A stretch of 64,000 nucleotides of DNA from an uncultured Hyphomicrobiales bacterium (GCA_903861645.1 CAIOVE010000025.1:1-64000), one strand, 5' to 3'. Counted from the first letter of the stretch, positions 1 to 12,148 are shown. Notes: generated from the sequence alone by a model not told the origin. Translations and numbers: made by a program.

Positions 1-18
1 CGTGTGCTCTTCCGATCT
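1..18. other. Illumina adapter remnant
   Basis: The first 18 bases, cgtgtgctcttccgatct, are identical to the 3' end of the standard TruSeq read-2 adapter. They are not genomic. They sit where the sucB reading frame enters its Ala/Pro linker, so the window begins at an assembly contig end with untrimmed adapter. The ORF-track entries that start at positions 2 and 4 use these bases and are artefacts. Confidence 0.95.
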
Positions 19-350
19 GCGGGCGGCATCGGCGCGGCGACCGGAGCCGCGGGCTTGGGAGCCGGAACCGGCGCGGGGGCCGCGGCGGGAGCGGGCGCGG
101 CGGCCGCGCCCGAACCTGCGCCGATCTGGCCAAGCAACGCGCCCGGCGTCACGGTTTCGCCGTCCTTGGCGACGATCTCGGCCAGCACGCCAGCGGACGG
201 CGCGTTGACTTCAAGCGTCACCTTGTCGGTTTCTAGCTCGACCAATGGTTCGTCGGCCTTGACCACGTCGCCGACCTTCTTGAACCAGCGGCCGATCGTC
301 GCCTCGGAAACGGATTCGCCGAGGGTGGGAACACGAATTTCATTTGCCAT
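19..350 (-). CDS. sucB: Dihydrolipoyl succinyltransferase E2 (partial, N-terminal end)
   Basis: This is the E2 component of the 2-oxoglutarate dehydrogenase complex, which moves the succinyl group to CoA on a swinging lipoyl arm. Only about the first 110 residues are present. They start [13 protein letters not shown] and contain a complete lipoyl domain with the ETDKV motif, whose lysine carries lipoate (about residue 43). An Ala/Pro-rich linker follows and runs into the contig end, so the E3-binding and catalytic domains are missing from the window. The ORF track misses the gene because it has no stop. It follows sucA by 57 bases on the same strand. The ATG at 348-350 is preceded by a weak purine-rich stretch. 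Confidence 0.93.
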
Positions 351-407
351 TTCTTTTCGCCCGCGGGAGCCGCGGCCCTTCAGGTTGGAGTCGATCCGCC
401 GGACCGG

Positions 408-3368
408 TCAGTTGGCGTAGGCTTCGTCGAGGAAAGCCTTGAGCTGCGCGAGATGCTTGGACATGAGGCCGGTCGCCGTGGCGGCCGACGCCGGACGACC
501 GACGTAGCGCGCGCGGCGCGACTTGCCGCCGACCTGGCCGATCACCCATTCAAGATAGGGTTCGACGAAGGCCCAGGCGCCCATGTTCTTCGGCTCTTCC
601 TGGCACCACACCACGTCTGCCTTCTTGAAGCGGCCGAGTTCGTTGACCAGCGCCTTGAGCGGGAACGGATAGAGTTGCTCGACGCGCAACAGATAGACAT
701 CGTCGAGACCGCGCTTCTCGCGCTCCTCGTAAAGATCGTAATAGACCTTGCCCGAGCACAGGATGACGCGACGGATCTTGTCGTCCTTGACGAGCTTGAT
801 CTTCTCGTTCTTGAGCGACTCCGCGTCGTCCCACAGCAGGCGGTGGAACGAGGTTCCCGTCTTCATTTCATCGAGTGTCGACACCGCGCGCTTGTGGCGC
901 AACAACGACTTCGGCGTCATCAGGATCAGCGGCTTGCGGATGTCGCGCTTCAGCTGACGGCGCAAGATGTGGAAGTAGTTGGCCGGCGTCGTGCAGTTGG
1001 CGACCTGCATGTTGTCCTCGGCGCACAGTTGCAGATAGCGCTCGAGACGCGCGGAGGAGTGCTCCGGACCCTGACCCTCGTAGCCATGGGGCAACAGGCA
1101 CACGAGGCCAGACATGCGCAGCCACTTGCGCTCGCCCGACGAGATGAACTGGTCGAACAGCACCTGCGCGCCGTTGGCGAAGTCGCCGAACTGGGCTTCC
1201 CAGAGAACCAGCGTTTCCGGATCGGCCAGCGAGTAGCCGTATTCGAAACCGAGAACGGCTTCCTCCGAGAGCATCGAATTGATGACCTCGTAGCGGCCCT
1301 GACCGTCGCGGATGTTGTTGAGCGTCACCAGACGCGCCTCGGTCTCCTGATCGATCAGCACCGAATGGCGCTGCGAGAAGGTGCCGCGTTCGCAGTCCTG
1401 ACCGGACAGGCGCACGCGATGCCCCTCGTCGACGAGCGTGCCGAAGGCGAGCGCCTCGCCCATCGCCCAGTCGATGCCCTCGCCGGTCTCGATCATCTTC
1501 TTGCGACCGTCGAGAAAGCGCTGGATCGTCTTGTGGACGTTGAAGCCCTCGGGCACCTCGGTCAGCTTGCGACCGATGTCCTTGAGTTTGTCGTGTTCAA
1601 TGCCGGTCTGGCCGCGGCGCGGATCGTCGCCAAGCTCGCTGGCGGCGCGCAAGCCCGCCCAACGGCCATCGAGCCAGTCCGCCTTGTTCGGCTTGTAGAC
1701 GGCGCCGGCCTCGGCCTCGGCGTCGAGACGCGAGCGCCAGTCGGCCTTCAGCTTGTCGATCTCGCCCTGGGTGACGATGCCCTCGGAGATCAGTTTGTCC
1801 GAATAGATTTCGAGCGTCGACTTGTGCGCCCGAATCTTCTTGTACATGAGCGGCTGCGTGAAGCCCGGTTCGTCGCCCTCGTTATGGCCGTAGCGGCGAT
1901 AACAGAACATGTCGATGACGACGGGCTTGTGGAACTTCTGACGGAACTCAACGGCGATCTTGGCGGCGTAGACCACCGCCTCGGGATCGTCGCCGTTGAC
2001 GTGGATGATCGGCGCCTCGATCATCTTGGCGACGTCGGACGGATAGGGCGACGACCGCGAATACCGCGGATAGGTCGTGAAACCGATCTGGTTGTTGATG
2101 ATGAAATGCAGGGAGCCGCCGGTGCGGTGACCCTTGAGGCCCGACAGGCCGAAACATTCCGCCACGACGCCCTGACCGGCGAAGGCCGCGTCGCCGTGAA
2201 TCAGCAGCGGCAGCACCTTGGAGCGCTCGACGAAGTCGCCGAGTTGATCCTGCTTCGCGCGCACCTTGCCGAGCACGACGGGATCGGAAATTTCCAGATG
2301 CGACGGGTTGGCGGTCAGCGACAGATGGACGTTGTTGCCATCGAACTCGCGATCCGACGACGCGCCCAGATGATACTTGACGTCGCCCGATCCCTCGACC
2401 TCGTCGGGGGCGAAGGAGCCGCCCTTGAACTCGTGGAAGATGGCGCGATGCGGCTTGGCCATCACCTGCGCCAGCACGTTCATGCGGCCGCGGTGCGCCA
2501 TGCCGAGCGCGATTTCGCGCACGCCGAGCGCGCCGCCGCGCTTGATGATCTGCTCCAGCGCGGGGATCATCGCCTCGCTGCCGTCGAGACCAAAGCGCTT
2601 CGTGCCCGTGAAGCGCAGGTCGCAGAACTTCTCGAAGCCCTCGGCCTCGACAAGCTTGTTGAGGATGGCGCGCTTGCCTTCCTTGGTGAAGGTGATGGTC
2701 TTGTCCGGACCTTCGATGCGTTCCTGCATCCAGGCCTTTTCGGCCGGATCGGACATGTGCATGAACTCGAAGCCGATCGTGTCGCAATAGGTGCGACGCA
2801 GGATCGCCAGCATTTCGGGAATGGTGGCGAAGTCGAGGCCGAGCACATGATCGATGAAGATCTTGCGATCGTAGTCGGCGGGGCTGAAGCCGTAGCTCGA
2901 GGGATGCAGTTCCTCGTGATCCTTGGGCGGCGCAAGGCCGAGCGGATCGAGGTTGGCGTGGAGATGTCCGCGCATGCGATAGGCGCGGATCATCATCAGC
3001 GCGCGCACGCTGTCGCGGGTCGCGCGCATCAGGTCGTCGTTGGTGATCGCGACGCCCTTCGCCTCGCCCTTGGCCTTCAGCTTGTCGCCGACGGTCTTTT
3101 CGACCTCGCCCCAGTTGCCGTCGAGGGCGGAGACGAGATCGTTGCGCGGGGTGGCGGGCCAGTTGGCCTTTTCCCACGACGGGCCGCGCGCGTTGCGCTC
3201 GACCGTCGCCGGATCGTCCTTGAGGGCGGTGAAGAAGTCACGCCATTCGGCGTCGACGCTCGCGGGGTCTTTCTCGAACCGGTCGTGAAGGTCCTCGATA
3301 TAGCCCGCGTTCGCTCCATAGAGGAACGACGTCTGCAGCAACGATTGGTTGAGTTCCTGGCGTGACAT
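408..3368 (-). CDS. sucA: 2-oxoglutarate dehydrogenase E1 component
   Basis: This thiamine-diphosphate enzyme decarboxylates 2-oxoglutarate and succinylates the lipoyl arm of E2 in the TCA cycle. The protein has 986 residues, the usual size for the family. The N-terminal segment FLYGANAGYIEDLH is the E2-contacting region. GDAAFAGQG and the later INNQIGFTT form the diphosphate and metal site. The C-terminal transketolase-like part contains LPHGYEGQGPEHSSAR. I start it at MSRQELNQ rather than the TTG six codons upstream, because an AGAGAGG ribosome site sits correctly before this ATG. It lies 14 bases after sucD in the mdh-sucC-sucD-sucA-sucB order, so it is probably cotranscribed. Confidence 0.97.
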   Translation of the reverse strand: MSRQELNQSLLQTSFLYGANAGYIEDLHDRFEKDPASVDAEWRDFFTALKDDPATVERNARGPSWEKANWPATPRNDLVSALDGNWGEVEKTVGDKLKAKGEAKGVAITNDDLMRATRDSVRALMMIRAYRMRGHLHANLDPLGLAPPKDHEELHPSSYGFSPADYDRKIFIDHVLGLDFATIPEMLAILRRTYCDTIGFEFMHMSDPAEKAWMQERIEGPDKTITFTKEGKRAILNKLVEAEGFEKFCDLRFTGTKRFGLDGSEAMIPALEQIIKRGGALGVREIALGMAHRGRMNVLAQVMAKPHRAIFHEFKGGSFAPDEVEGSGDVKYHLGASSDREFDGNNVHLSLTANPSHLEISDPVVLGKVRAKQDQLGDFVERSKVLPLLIHGDAAFAGQGVVAECFGLSGLKGHRTGGSLHFIINNQIGFTTYPRYSRSSPYPSDVAKMIEAPIIHVNGDDPEAVVYAAKIAVEFRQKFHKPVVIDMFCYRRYGHNEGDEPGFTQPLMYKKIRAHKSTLEIYSDKLISEGIVTQGEIDKLKADWRSRLDAEAEAGAVYKPNKADWLDGRWAGLRAASELGDDPRRGQTGIEHDKLKDIGRKLTEVPEGFNVHKTIQRFLDGRKKMIETGEGIDWAMGEALAFGTLVDEGHRVRLSGQDCERGTFSQRHSVLIDQETEARLVTLNNIRDGQGRYEVINSMLSEEAVLGFEYGYSLADPETLVLWEAQFGDFANGAQVLFDQFISSGERKWLRMSGLVCLLPHGYEGQGPEHSSARLERYLQLCAEDNMQVANCTTPANYFHILRRQLKRDIRKPLILMTPKSLLRHKRAVSTLDEMKTGTSFHRLLWDDAESLKNEKIKLVKDDKIRRVILCSGKVYYDLYEEREKRGLDDVYLLRVEQLYPFPLKALVNELGRFKKADVVWCQEEPKNMGAWAFVEPYLEWVIGQVGGKSRRARYVGRPASAATATGLMSKHLAQLKAFLDEAYAN

Positions 3369-3382
3369 CGGATTTGCCTCTC

Positions 3383-4269
3383 TCAATTGCCCTTCAGCAT
3401 CGCGGCGAGCGTCTTGCCAAGACGCGCCGGCGACGGCGACACGCGAATGCCAGCCGATTCCATCGCCTCGATCTTGTCCTCGGCGCCGCCCTTACCGCCT
3501 GAAATAATGGCGCCAGCATGACCCATGCGGCGTCCGGGAGGCGCCGTGCGGCCGGCGATGAAGCCAACCATCGGCTTCTTGCGGCCGCGCTTGGCTTCGT
3601 CCTTGAGGAACTGCGCGGCGTCTTCCTCCGCCGAACCGCCGATCTCGCCGATCATGATGATGGATTCCGTCGCCTTGTCGGCGAGGAACATCTCCAGCAC
3701 GTCGATGAATTCGGTGCCCTTGACGGGGTCGCCGCCAATGCCCACCGCCGTCGTCTGGCCGAGGCCTTCCTGCGTCGTCTGGAACACGGCTTCATAGGTC
3801 AGCGTGCCCGAGCGCGACACGACGCCCACGCTGCCGCGCGAGAAGATGTTGCCGGGCATGATGCCGATCTTGCATTCGCCGGCGGTCATCACGCCGGGGC
3901 AGTTCGGCCCGATGAGACGGGACTTCGAGCCCGCGAGCGCGCGCTTCACCTTGATCATGTCCTCGACGGGAATGCCCTCGGTGATGCAGACGATCAGCGC
4001 GATTTCGGCGGCGATCGCCTCGCAGATCGCGTCCGCCGCACCCGGCGGCGGAACATAGATCACGGAAGCGTCGCACCCCGTGGCGCTCTTGGCCTCGACC
4101 ACCGTGTCGAACACGGGCAGGCCGAGATGCGTGGCGCCGCCCTTGCCGGGCGACGTGCCGCCGACCATCTTGGTGCCGTAGGCGATGGCCTGCTCGGAGT
4201 GGAAGGTGCCGTTTTTGCCGGTGAAACCCTGGCAAATGACCTTCGTATTGGCGTCGATGAGGACGGACA

Positions 4270-4270
<1 letters not shown>
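3383..4270 (-). CDS. sucD: Succinyl-CoA synthetase alpha subunit
   Basis: This subunit binds CoA and carries the phosphohistidine of succinyl-CoA synthetase, which makes succinate and ATP or GTP from succinyl-CoA. The protein has 295 residues. It opens with [18 protein letters not shown], the CoA-binding Rossmann fold, and ends with [12 protein letters not shown], which holds the catalytic histidine. The longer ORF in the track (to 4468) is an out-of-gene extension inside sucC. The true ATG at 4268-4270 shares bases with the sucC stop codon (ATGA overlap), a typical sign of translational coupling between the two subunits. Confidence 0.97.
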
Positions 4271-5469
<1,199 letters not shown>

Positions 5470-5495
5470 CGGTTTTCCCTTCGGAATCGCGGGTG

Positions 5496-5521
5496 GGCGC
5501 GGCGCGAAGGCGCCGCGCGCC
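5496..5521 (-). other. GC-rich hairpin between mdh and sucC
   Basis: An inverted repeat of about 9-10 bases (GGCGCGGCGC, loop GAAG, then the complement with one extra GC step) lies in the mdh-sucC spacer. No T run follows on the minus strand, so it is unlikely to be a full intrinsic terminator. It may protect an upstream mdh transcript or cause partial attenuation; that role is inference. Confidence 0.4.
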
Positions 5522-5526
5522 TGATA

Positions 5527-6576
<1,050 letters not shown>

Positions 6577-6718
6577 TCAAGTGATGCATTAGTTCAAATA
6601 TACGGCGCCCGGACGCCCGCGCGGCCCGGGCTTTGCCATTGATCGGAATTTGGACGCAATATGAGCGGGTTACATATTCTTAAGCGTTGCGCGACATCGC
6701 CTGGAATTCGTATAAATA

Positions 6719-6742
6719 ATTACAAATTTTGTAATTTGTAAT
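6719..6742. promoter_or_regulatory. Palindrome with extra direct half-site, candidate operator between tetR and mdh
   Basis: ATTACAAA and TTTGTAAT form a perfect 8-base inverted repeat around one T (6719-6735), and a second copy of TTTGTAAT follows directly (6735-6742). The site is AT-rich inside a GC-rich region, immediately 3' of tetR and about 230 bases upstream of the mdh start. The symmetry and length suit a dimeric repressor such as the adjacent TetR protein. No experiment links them; binding by that protein is inference. Confidence 0.5.
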
Positions 6743-6749
6743 AGTATCT

Positions 6750-7367
6750 TCAGCGTACGCCGCTCGTCAACGCGCGCCGGATGAGTCTCGAAATCCGTTC
6801 GAATCTGGCGTCGATCTGCGTGCGTGGCGCGGCGGCGTCGAGCCTGACAGCCGCCGGATGGATGAATCGATGCGCCGCGTCGAACACCAGGGCGATGGCC
6901 CGGCGCTGCTCGCCCGCCTCGAACACGCCGCTCGCCATGCCCTCGTCGATGACCCGTTGCAACTCCGTATGCAACCGGTGTCGGTGCCGCCGGGCGATGG
7001 CCTTTTCGCCGAGCGACGCCTCGACGAACAACTGAAATATATTTGGATCGGTCTCGAGCTTGCCTCGATAGGCGCGATGGATGGCGCCGAGAATACGCTC
7101 CAGCTTGTCATAGGCGGGATCGGGCGCGTCGGCGATATCCCGCAAGCCGCTTTCGACCGGTTTCAGCCACTGATCGGTCACCGCCTCGATAAGCGCGTCC
7201 TTCGAGGGAAAATACCGATAGACATTGGCGTGCGACATGCCCGCCTCTCGGGCAATCGCGACAACGGTCGTGCGCTCGACGCCGTGGCGACGAATGTGCT
7301 GGGTCGCCAGATCGAGAATGCGGGCGTCGTTGGGCTGCGGTTGGCTGGTTCGGGAATCGCTCGCCAT
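6750..7367 (-). CDS. TetR/AcrR family transcriptional regulator
   Basis: This is a 205-residue one-component repressor-type regulator. The N-terminal helix-turn-helix is clear: ILDLATQHIRRHGVERTTV, then AREAGMSHANVYRYFPSKDAL at residues about 40-60, the most conserved part of the family. The remainder is the helical ligand-binding and dimerisation domain, whose ligand cannot be predicted. It lies 42 bases downstream of zapE on the same strand and may be cotranscribed with it. The usual Rhizobiales order has zapE next to mdh, so this gene looks inserted into that junction. A palindrome just past its stop codon is a candidate target. Confidence 0.9.
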   Translation of the reverse strand: MASDSRTSQPQPNDARILDLATQHIRRHGVERTTVVAIAREAGMSHANVYRYFPSKDALIEAVTDQWLKPVESGLRDIADAPDPAYDKLERILGAIHRAYRGKLETDPNIFQLFVEASLGEKAIARRHRHRLHTELQRVIDEGMASGVFEAGEQRRAIALVFDAAHRFIHPAAVRLDAAAPRTQIDARFERISRLIRRALTSGVR

Positions 7368-7409
7368 CGCCTCGAACCCATGTTTCCGATCGACCCGGAC
7401 CTGGCCGGG

Positions 7410-8669
7410 TCAGGTTTCCACCAGGCCACTCGTGTCGCCCGACGCCGCCGAGGTCGCAAGTCCATGCGGACGTTCTAGATATTCACGCGAGCGCATCTCG
7501 ATGAGCCGCGACGCGGTGCGCTCGAACTCGAAGGCCTCGCGGCCCTCGCCGGCGATATAGAGCCCATCCGGTTGCGCGCCGGCGGAGGCAATGACCTTCA
7601 CATGCAAATCATAGAGCGAGTCGATCAGCCAGATGAAGCGGCGCGCCTCGTTGCGCTTCCAGAAGTCCATCACCGGGATGTCGTCGATAATGAGCGTATG
7701 GAACTGCCGGGCGATGGACAGATAATCAGCGGCGCCCAATGGTTGCTCGCACAATTCCGCGAAGGTGAACCGCGCCACGCCATTGGCCGTGCGGGGAGCG
7801 ACGAGCGCGCGGCCGGACATGTCGATTGTCGCAGGCCGGCCCTTGTCGTGACCGGAAAGGCTTTTGAACGCGCGATCGAGCGCGGCGCGCGCCTCGGCGT
7901 CGACCGGCGTGTAATAGACCGGCACGCCGGAAAGCTTTTCGAGGCGGAAATCGGTGCGCGCGTCGAGCGTCATCACCTGCATGCGCTCCTCGATCATGCC
8001 GATGAATGGCGTGAAGAGCGCCCGGTTGAGGCCGCCTTCGTACAGACGCGCCGGCTCGACATTGGAGGTGGCGACCACCACGACGCCCCGCTTGAACAGG
8101 GCCTGAAACAGGCGCCCCAGAATCATCGCGTCCGCTATATCCGTCACCGCGAATTCGTCAAAACACAGCAACCACGCCTGTTCGGCCAGCGCCTCGGCGA
8201 CCGGCGCGAGGGGATCGTCGCCCTTCACGGCGCCGATCTTCTTTTTCTGCCGCCATTCGTGCACGCGATGATGCACGTCGGCCATGAAGGCGTGGAAATG
8301 CACGCGGCGCTTTTTCCGCGCGGGAACCGCATTGAAAAACAGGTCCATCAGCATGGTTTTGCCACGCCCGACCGGCCCCCAGACGTAAAGACCGCGCGGC
8401 GCGGCGGCCGGGCGGCGGGAGCCGAACAGCCAGCCCAACGCGCCGGACTTCTGGCCCAACTGATGTTCCGCCAACGCGTCGGCCAACCGATCGAGTTCAG
8501 CCGCCACGCGCGCCTGCGCCGGGTCGGGCTCGATCGCGCCGTCGCGGATCAGGGCGTTGTAGGGATTGAGAACGTAAGACGACACGAAGACCGCGGGCGC
8601 GAGAGACGATTTGTCCTGACTAACGGGTGACCGCCCCGCGACGCAAGCGGCGTTGGCCAAAATGGGCAA
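7410..8669 (-). CDS. zapE: Cell division protein ZapE (AFG1-like P-loop ATPase)
   Basis: ZapE is a P-loop ATPase of the AFG1 family, described in E. coli as a Z-ring-associated division protein and in mitochondria as a quality-control factor. The Walker A motif GPVGRGKTML lies near residue 95, and LLCFDEFAVTDIADAM is the Walker B region. The conserved family start corresponds to about SSYVLNPYNALIRDG. The track ORF begins at a TTG about 30 codons earlier, without a good ribosome site, so the true start may be the GTG just before SSYVLN. It is divergent from the GNAT gene and upstream of tetR. Confidence 0.88.
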   Translation of the reverse strand: MPILANAACVAGRSPVSQDKSSLAPAVFVSSYVLNPYNALIRDGAIEPDPAQARVAAELDRLADALAEHQLGQKSGALGWLFGSRRPAAAPRGLYVWGPVGRGKTMLMDLFFNAVPARKKRRVHFHAFMADVHHRVHEWRQKKKIGAVKGDDPLAPVAEALAEQAWLLCFDEFAVTDIADAMILGRLFQALFKRGVVVVATSNVEPARLYEGGLNRALFTPFIGMIEERMQVMTLDARTDFRLEKLSGVPVYYTPVDAEARAALDRAFKSLSGHDKGRPATIDMSGRALVAPRTANGVARFTFAELCEQPLGAADYLSIARQFHTLIIDDIPVMDFWKRNEARRFIWLIDSLYDLHVKVIASAGAQPDGLYIAGEGREAFEFERTASRLIEMRSREYLERPHGLATSAASGDTSGLVET

Positions 8670-8813
8670 TGAAAAATTTAATCACATAATTACAGCAAGA
8701 TAAAACAGAACGCGCCATCATGGCCGAACTTCTTATTGTCGCCCATATTGCGCTGCACAATTCAAAAGATCATCATCCGGGCGTCCGTTTCGCCCAATTG
8801 CCGGAAAATGCCC

Positions 8814-9413
8814 ATGGACGCCCACCCCGCCCCCGATGGTCTGATTCGCCGCCTCTGGCCTTCGGACACGGCCGGTTTCCGCGATCATCTCCTGCGTCTG
8901 GATGTCGACAGCCGGCACAGCCGTTTTGGCGGCGCCGTATCGGATGATTTTCTCATTGGTTACGCCGACCGCTGCTTTGGCATCGACGACGTCATTTACG
9001 GCTACCTCGTCGATGGCGTGGTGCGCGGCGCCGGCGAACTGCGTGGCGTTGGCCATAATCTGCCATTGGGCTTCGGCGGGTCGGCGGAAGCCGCGTTCAG
9101 CGTCGAGATGGACTGGCGACGACGCGGCGTCGGATCGGAGCTCATGGCGCGGATCGTGCGCGCCGCGCGCAATCGCCGGGCCGACACGCTCTACATGAGC
9201 TGCCTGACGAGCAATCAGGCGATGGCCAGTCTCGCGCGGAAATTCTCGGCTGAATTGCGCCGCGAACCGGACGAGGCGGTGGCGGCTCTTGACCCCAAGG
9301 GTCCGAGCGCCGGGTCTGTGTTTGGCGAATTCAGCGATGATTTCGCTGGCTTCACCACGGCGATGCTCGATCTGCATCGCCGCGCCTTTTCGATGCGGCC
9401 GGCGGCGCGCTGA
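8814..9413 (+). CDS. GNAT family N-acetyltransferase
   Basis: This roughly 199-residue protein has the acetyl-CoA-binding core of the GNAT fold: FSVEMDWRRRGVGSELM near the middle contains the R/Q-x-x-G-x-G/A type loop (RRRGVG). The opening DGLIRRLWPSDTAGFRDHLLRLD matches the usual first strand and helix. The substrate is unknown. I start at the ATG at 8814 because GGAAA lies about eight bases before it; the track start at 8736 adds an unlike-family leader. It is divergent from zapE and convergent with sdhB, and the operon context does not suggest a substrate. Confidence 0.82.
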   Translation: MDAHPAPDGLIRRLWPSDTAGFRDHLLRLDVDSRHSRFGGAVSDDFLIGYADRCFGIDDVIYGYLVDGVVRGAGELRGVGHNLPLGFGGSAEAAFSVEMDWRRRGVGSELMARIVRAARNRRADTLYMSCLTSNQAMASLARKFSAELRREPDEAVAALDPKGPSAGSVFGEFSDDFAGFTTAMLDLHRRAFSMRPAAR

Positions 9414-9423
9414 AGGCGCCGCC
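9401..9423. terminator. Hairpin between convergent GNAT gene and sdhB
   Basis: GGCGGCGC and GCGCCGCC form an 8-base stem around a 7-base loop. The hairpin overlaps the GNAT stop codon and lies just past the sdhB stop codon on the other strand. There is no T run on either side, so it is a possible bidirectional transcript end rather than a classical intrinsic terminator. Confidence 0.4.
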
Positions 9424-9430
9424 TGTCCGA

Positions 9431-10210
9431 TTACATCTGCCGTTCGATCATCATGTTCTTGATCTTGGCGATGGCCTTGGCGGGGTTCAGCCCCTTGGGA
9501 CAGGCCTTCGCGCAATTCATGATCGTGTGGCAACGGTAGAGGCGGAAGGGATCCTCGAGATTGTCGAGACGCTCGCCGGTCGCCTCGTCGCGCGAATCGA
9601 TCAGCCAGCGATAGGCCTGCAACAGCGCGGCGGGACCAAGATAGCGGTCTCCGTTCCACCAGTAGCTCGGGCACGAGGTCGAGCAGCAGGCGCACAGAAT
9701 GCACTCATAAAGACCATCGAGCTTCACGCGGTCTTCGTGCGATTGCAGCCATTCCTTTTCAGGCTTTGGCGAAACCGTCTTCAGATAGGGCTCGATCGAC
9801 GCGTGCTGCGCGTAGAAGCGCGTCAGGTCCGGCACGAGATCCTTGACGACGGGCATGTGCGGCAGCGGATAGATCTTCACCACGCTTGAAATGGACAGCG
9901 TGTCCTTCGTGCAGGCCAGCGTATTCGTGCCGTCGATGTTCATCGCGCAGGAGCCGCAGATGCCCTCGCGGCAGGAGCGGCGGAACGTCAGCGTCGGATC
10001 GACCTTGTTCTTGATCCACAGCAGCGCGTCGAGAACCATCGGACCGCAGTCGGACATGTCGACGTAATAGGTGTCGATGCGCGGATTCGCGCCGTCGTCC
10101 GGGTTCCAGCGATAGATGCGGAACTCGCGCACGTTCGTCGCTTTTTCCGGGCGCGGCCACGTCTTGCCGACGGTGGGGCGGGAGTTCTTGGGGAGCGCGA
10201 GTTCGACCAT
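9431..10210 (-). CDS. sdhB: Succinate dehydrogenase iron-sulfur subunit
   Basis: SdhB carries electrons from the flavin of SdhA to the quinone site of SdhCD. The protein has 259 residues. The three Fe-S cluster cysteine sets are visible: [15 protein letters not shown] for [2Fe-2S], [16 protein letters not shown] for [4Fe-4S], and [17 protein letters not shown] for [3Fe-4S]. It is the last gene of the sdhC-sdhD-sdhA-sdhB order, 68 bases after sdhA. The start at MVELALPKN is the only sensible ATG. Confidence 0.97.
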   Translation of the reverse strand: MVELALPKNSRPTVGKTWPRPEKATNVREFRIYRWNPDDGANPRIDTYYVDMSDCGPMVLDALLWIKNKVDPTLTFRRSCREGICGSCAMNIDGTNTLACTKDTLSISSVVKIYPLPHMPVVKDLVPDLTRFYAQHASIEPYLKTVSPKPEKEWLQSHEDRVKLDGLYECILCACCSTSCPSYWWNGDRYLGPAALLQAYRWLIDSRDEATGERLDNLEDPFRLYRCHTIMNCAKACPKGLNPAKAIAKIKNMMIERQM

Positions 10211-10278
10211 CTTCTCACTTCCATGGGCGTCGCGAGGGCGTCGCCGATTGACGTTTCAAGACAACGGGACGGCGCGCG

Positions 10279-12120
10279 TCAGTACACGCGCGCCTTGGGC
10301 TCGATGTAGCTGACCTCGTTCGACATCGTGTAGGTGTGAACGGGGCGGAAATCGATCGTCACCTTCTTCCTGGCGTCGTCGGCCCACGCCAGCGTGTGCT
10401 TCATCCATTCCTTGTCGTCGCGGTTCGGATAATCCTCGCGCGCGTGCGCGCCGCGGCTTTCCTTGCGCTCGACCGCCGAGTCCATCGTGGTCACGGCCTG
10501 GATGATGAGGTTGTCGAATTCCAGCGTTTCCAGCAGGTCCGAATTCCACGTCAGCGACCGGTCGGTGACGCCGATGTCGCCGACGCCGTTCCAGACCTCG
10601 TTGATCAGCTTGGAGCCTTCCTCCAGAACCTCGCCCGTGCGGAACACGGCGCAGTTGTTCTGCATGGTCATCTGCATCTTGTGACGCAGCTGCGCGGTCG
10701 GCGTACCGCCCTTGGCCCAGCGGAACCTGTCGAGGCGCGACAGCGCGAGATCGGCGGAGTCGGCGGGCAGGTCGGGCTGCTTCTCGCCGGCCTTGACGAG
10801 TTCGGCGGCGCGCAGGCCCGCGGCGCGACCGAAGACGACGAGATCGATCAGCGAGTTGGAGCCGAGACGATTGGCGCCGTGAATGGACACGCAAGCCGCT
10901 TCGCCGAGCGCCATCAGGCCGGGCACGACATAGTCGGGGTCGCCGTTCTTCTTGGTCAGAACCTCGCCATGATAGTTCGTGGGGATGCCACCCATGTTGT
11001 AGTGCACGGTCGGCAGCACCGGGATCGGCTCCTTCGTCACGTCGACACCCGCGAAGATGCGCGCGCTCTCGGAGATGCCGGGCAGGCGTTCATGCAGGAT
11101 CTTCGGATCGAGATGATCCAGATGCAGATAGATGTGATCCTTGTTCTTGCCGACGCCGCGGCCTTCGCGAATCTCGATCGTCATCGCCCGCGACACAACG
11201 TCGCGGGAGGCCAGATCCTTCGCCGATGGCGCGTAGCGCTCCATGAAACGCTCGCCGAGACCGTTGGTGACATAGCCGCCCTCGCCGCGGGCGCCCTCGG
11301 TGATCAGGCAACCCGAACCGTAAATGCCGGTCGGATGGAACTGCACGAATTCCATGTCCTCGAGCGGCAGGCCGGCGCGCAGCGCCATGGCGTTGCCGTC
11401 GCCGGTGCAGGTATGGGCCGAGGTCGCCGAGAAATAGGCGCGGCCATAACCGCCGGTCGCCAGAATGGTCAGCGCGCCGCGGAAGCGGTGGATCGTGCCG
11501 TCATCCATCTTGATGCAGACGACGCCGCGACAACGGCCGTCGGCGTCCATGATCAGATCGATGGCGAAATACTCGATGAAGAACTCGGTGTTGTTCTTCA
11601 GCGCCTGCCCGTAGAGCGTGTGCAGGATGGCGTGGCCCGTGCGGTCGGCGGCGGCGCAGGTGCGTTGCGCCGTGCCCTTGCCGTAATCGGTGGTCATGCC
11701 GCCGAAGGGGCGCTGGTAGATCTTGCCTTCCTCGGTGCGCGAGAAGGGCACGCCCCAGTGCTCGAGTTCGTAAACCGCGGCCGGCGCGTTGCGGCACAGA
11801 TATTCAATCGCGTCCTGATCCCCGAGCCAGTCGGAGCCCTTGACGGTGTCGTACATGTGCCAGCGCCAGTCGTCCGGACCCATGTTGCCAAGCGAGGCGG
11901 AAATGCCGCCCTGCGCCGCGACCGTGTGCGAGCGCGTGGGAAACACCTTGGAAATGCAGGCCGTGCGCAGGCCCGCCTGCGAGCAGCCGACGGTGGCGCG
12001 CAGGCCGGCGCCGCCGGCGCCCACGACGATGACGTCGAAGGTGTGATCGGTGATCGGATAGGCTTTTCCGTTGACGGCCGGCCCCTTGCCAGCGCGCGCG
12101 GTCTCGGAGGTGTTCGCCAT
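10279..12120 (-). CDS. sdhA: Succinate dehydrogenase flavoprotein subunit
   Basis: SdhA oxidises succinate to fumarate with covalently bound FAD. The protein has 613 residues when started at [11 protein letters not shown]. The FAD dinucleotide-binding loop is [12 protein letters not shown], and [11 protein letters not shown] contains the histidine that carries the flavin. [10 protein letters not shown] and [11 protein letters not shown] are conserved active-site segments. The track ORF extends 27 codons further into the sdhA-sdhD spacer; the chosen ATG matches the family. It follows sdhD by 28 bases. Confidence 0.97.
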   Translation of the reverse strand: MANTSETARAGKGPAVNGKAYPITDHTFDVIVVGAGGAGLRATVGCSQAGLRTACISKVFPTRSHTVAAQGGISASLGNMGPDDWRWHMYDTVKGSDWLGDQDAIEYLCRNAPAAVYELEHWGVPFSRTEEGKIYQRPFGGMTTDYGKGTAQRTCAAADRTGHAILHTLYGQALKNNTEFFIEYFAIDLIMDADGRCRGVVCIKMDDGTIHRFRGALTILATGGYGRAYFSATSAHTCTGDGNAMALRAGLPLEDMEFVQFHPTGIYGSGCLITEGARGEGGYVTNGLGERFMERYAPSAKDLASRDVVSRAMTIEIREGRGVGKNKDHIYLHLDHLDPKILHERLPGISESARIFAGVDVTKEPIPVLPTVHYNMGGIPTNYHGEVLTKKNGDPDYVVPGLMALGEAACVSIHGANRLGSNSLIDLVVFGRAAGLRAAELVKAGEKQPDLPADSADLALSRLDRFRWAKGGTPTAQLRHKMQMTMQNNCAVFRTGEVLEEGSKLINEVWNGVGDIGVTDRSLTWNSDLLETLEFDNLIIQAVTTMDSAVERKESRGAHAREDYPNRDDKEWMKHTLAWADDARKKVTIDFRPVHTYTMSNEVSYIEPKARVY

Positions 12121-12148
12121 GTTCTCGCCTCTTGCTCCCGTTCCCGGG

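Noticed and set aside
2-420. Two ORFs at the window start
   Set aside because: Their starts lie in adapter sequence, and they are antisense to sucB.
453-3365. A 970-residue open frame on the strand opposite sucA
   Set aside because: It mirrors sucA codon by codon and has no family features. High-GC codon use suppresses antisense stops; several other long antisense frames (opposite sdhA, clpB and others) have the same origin.
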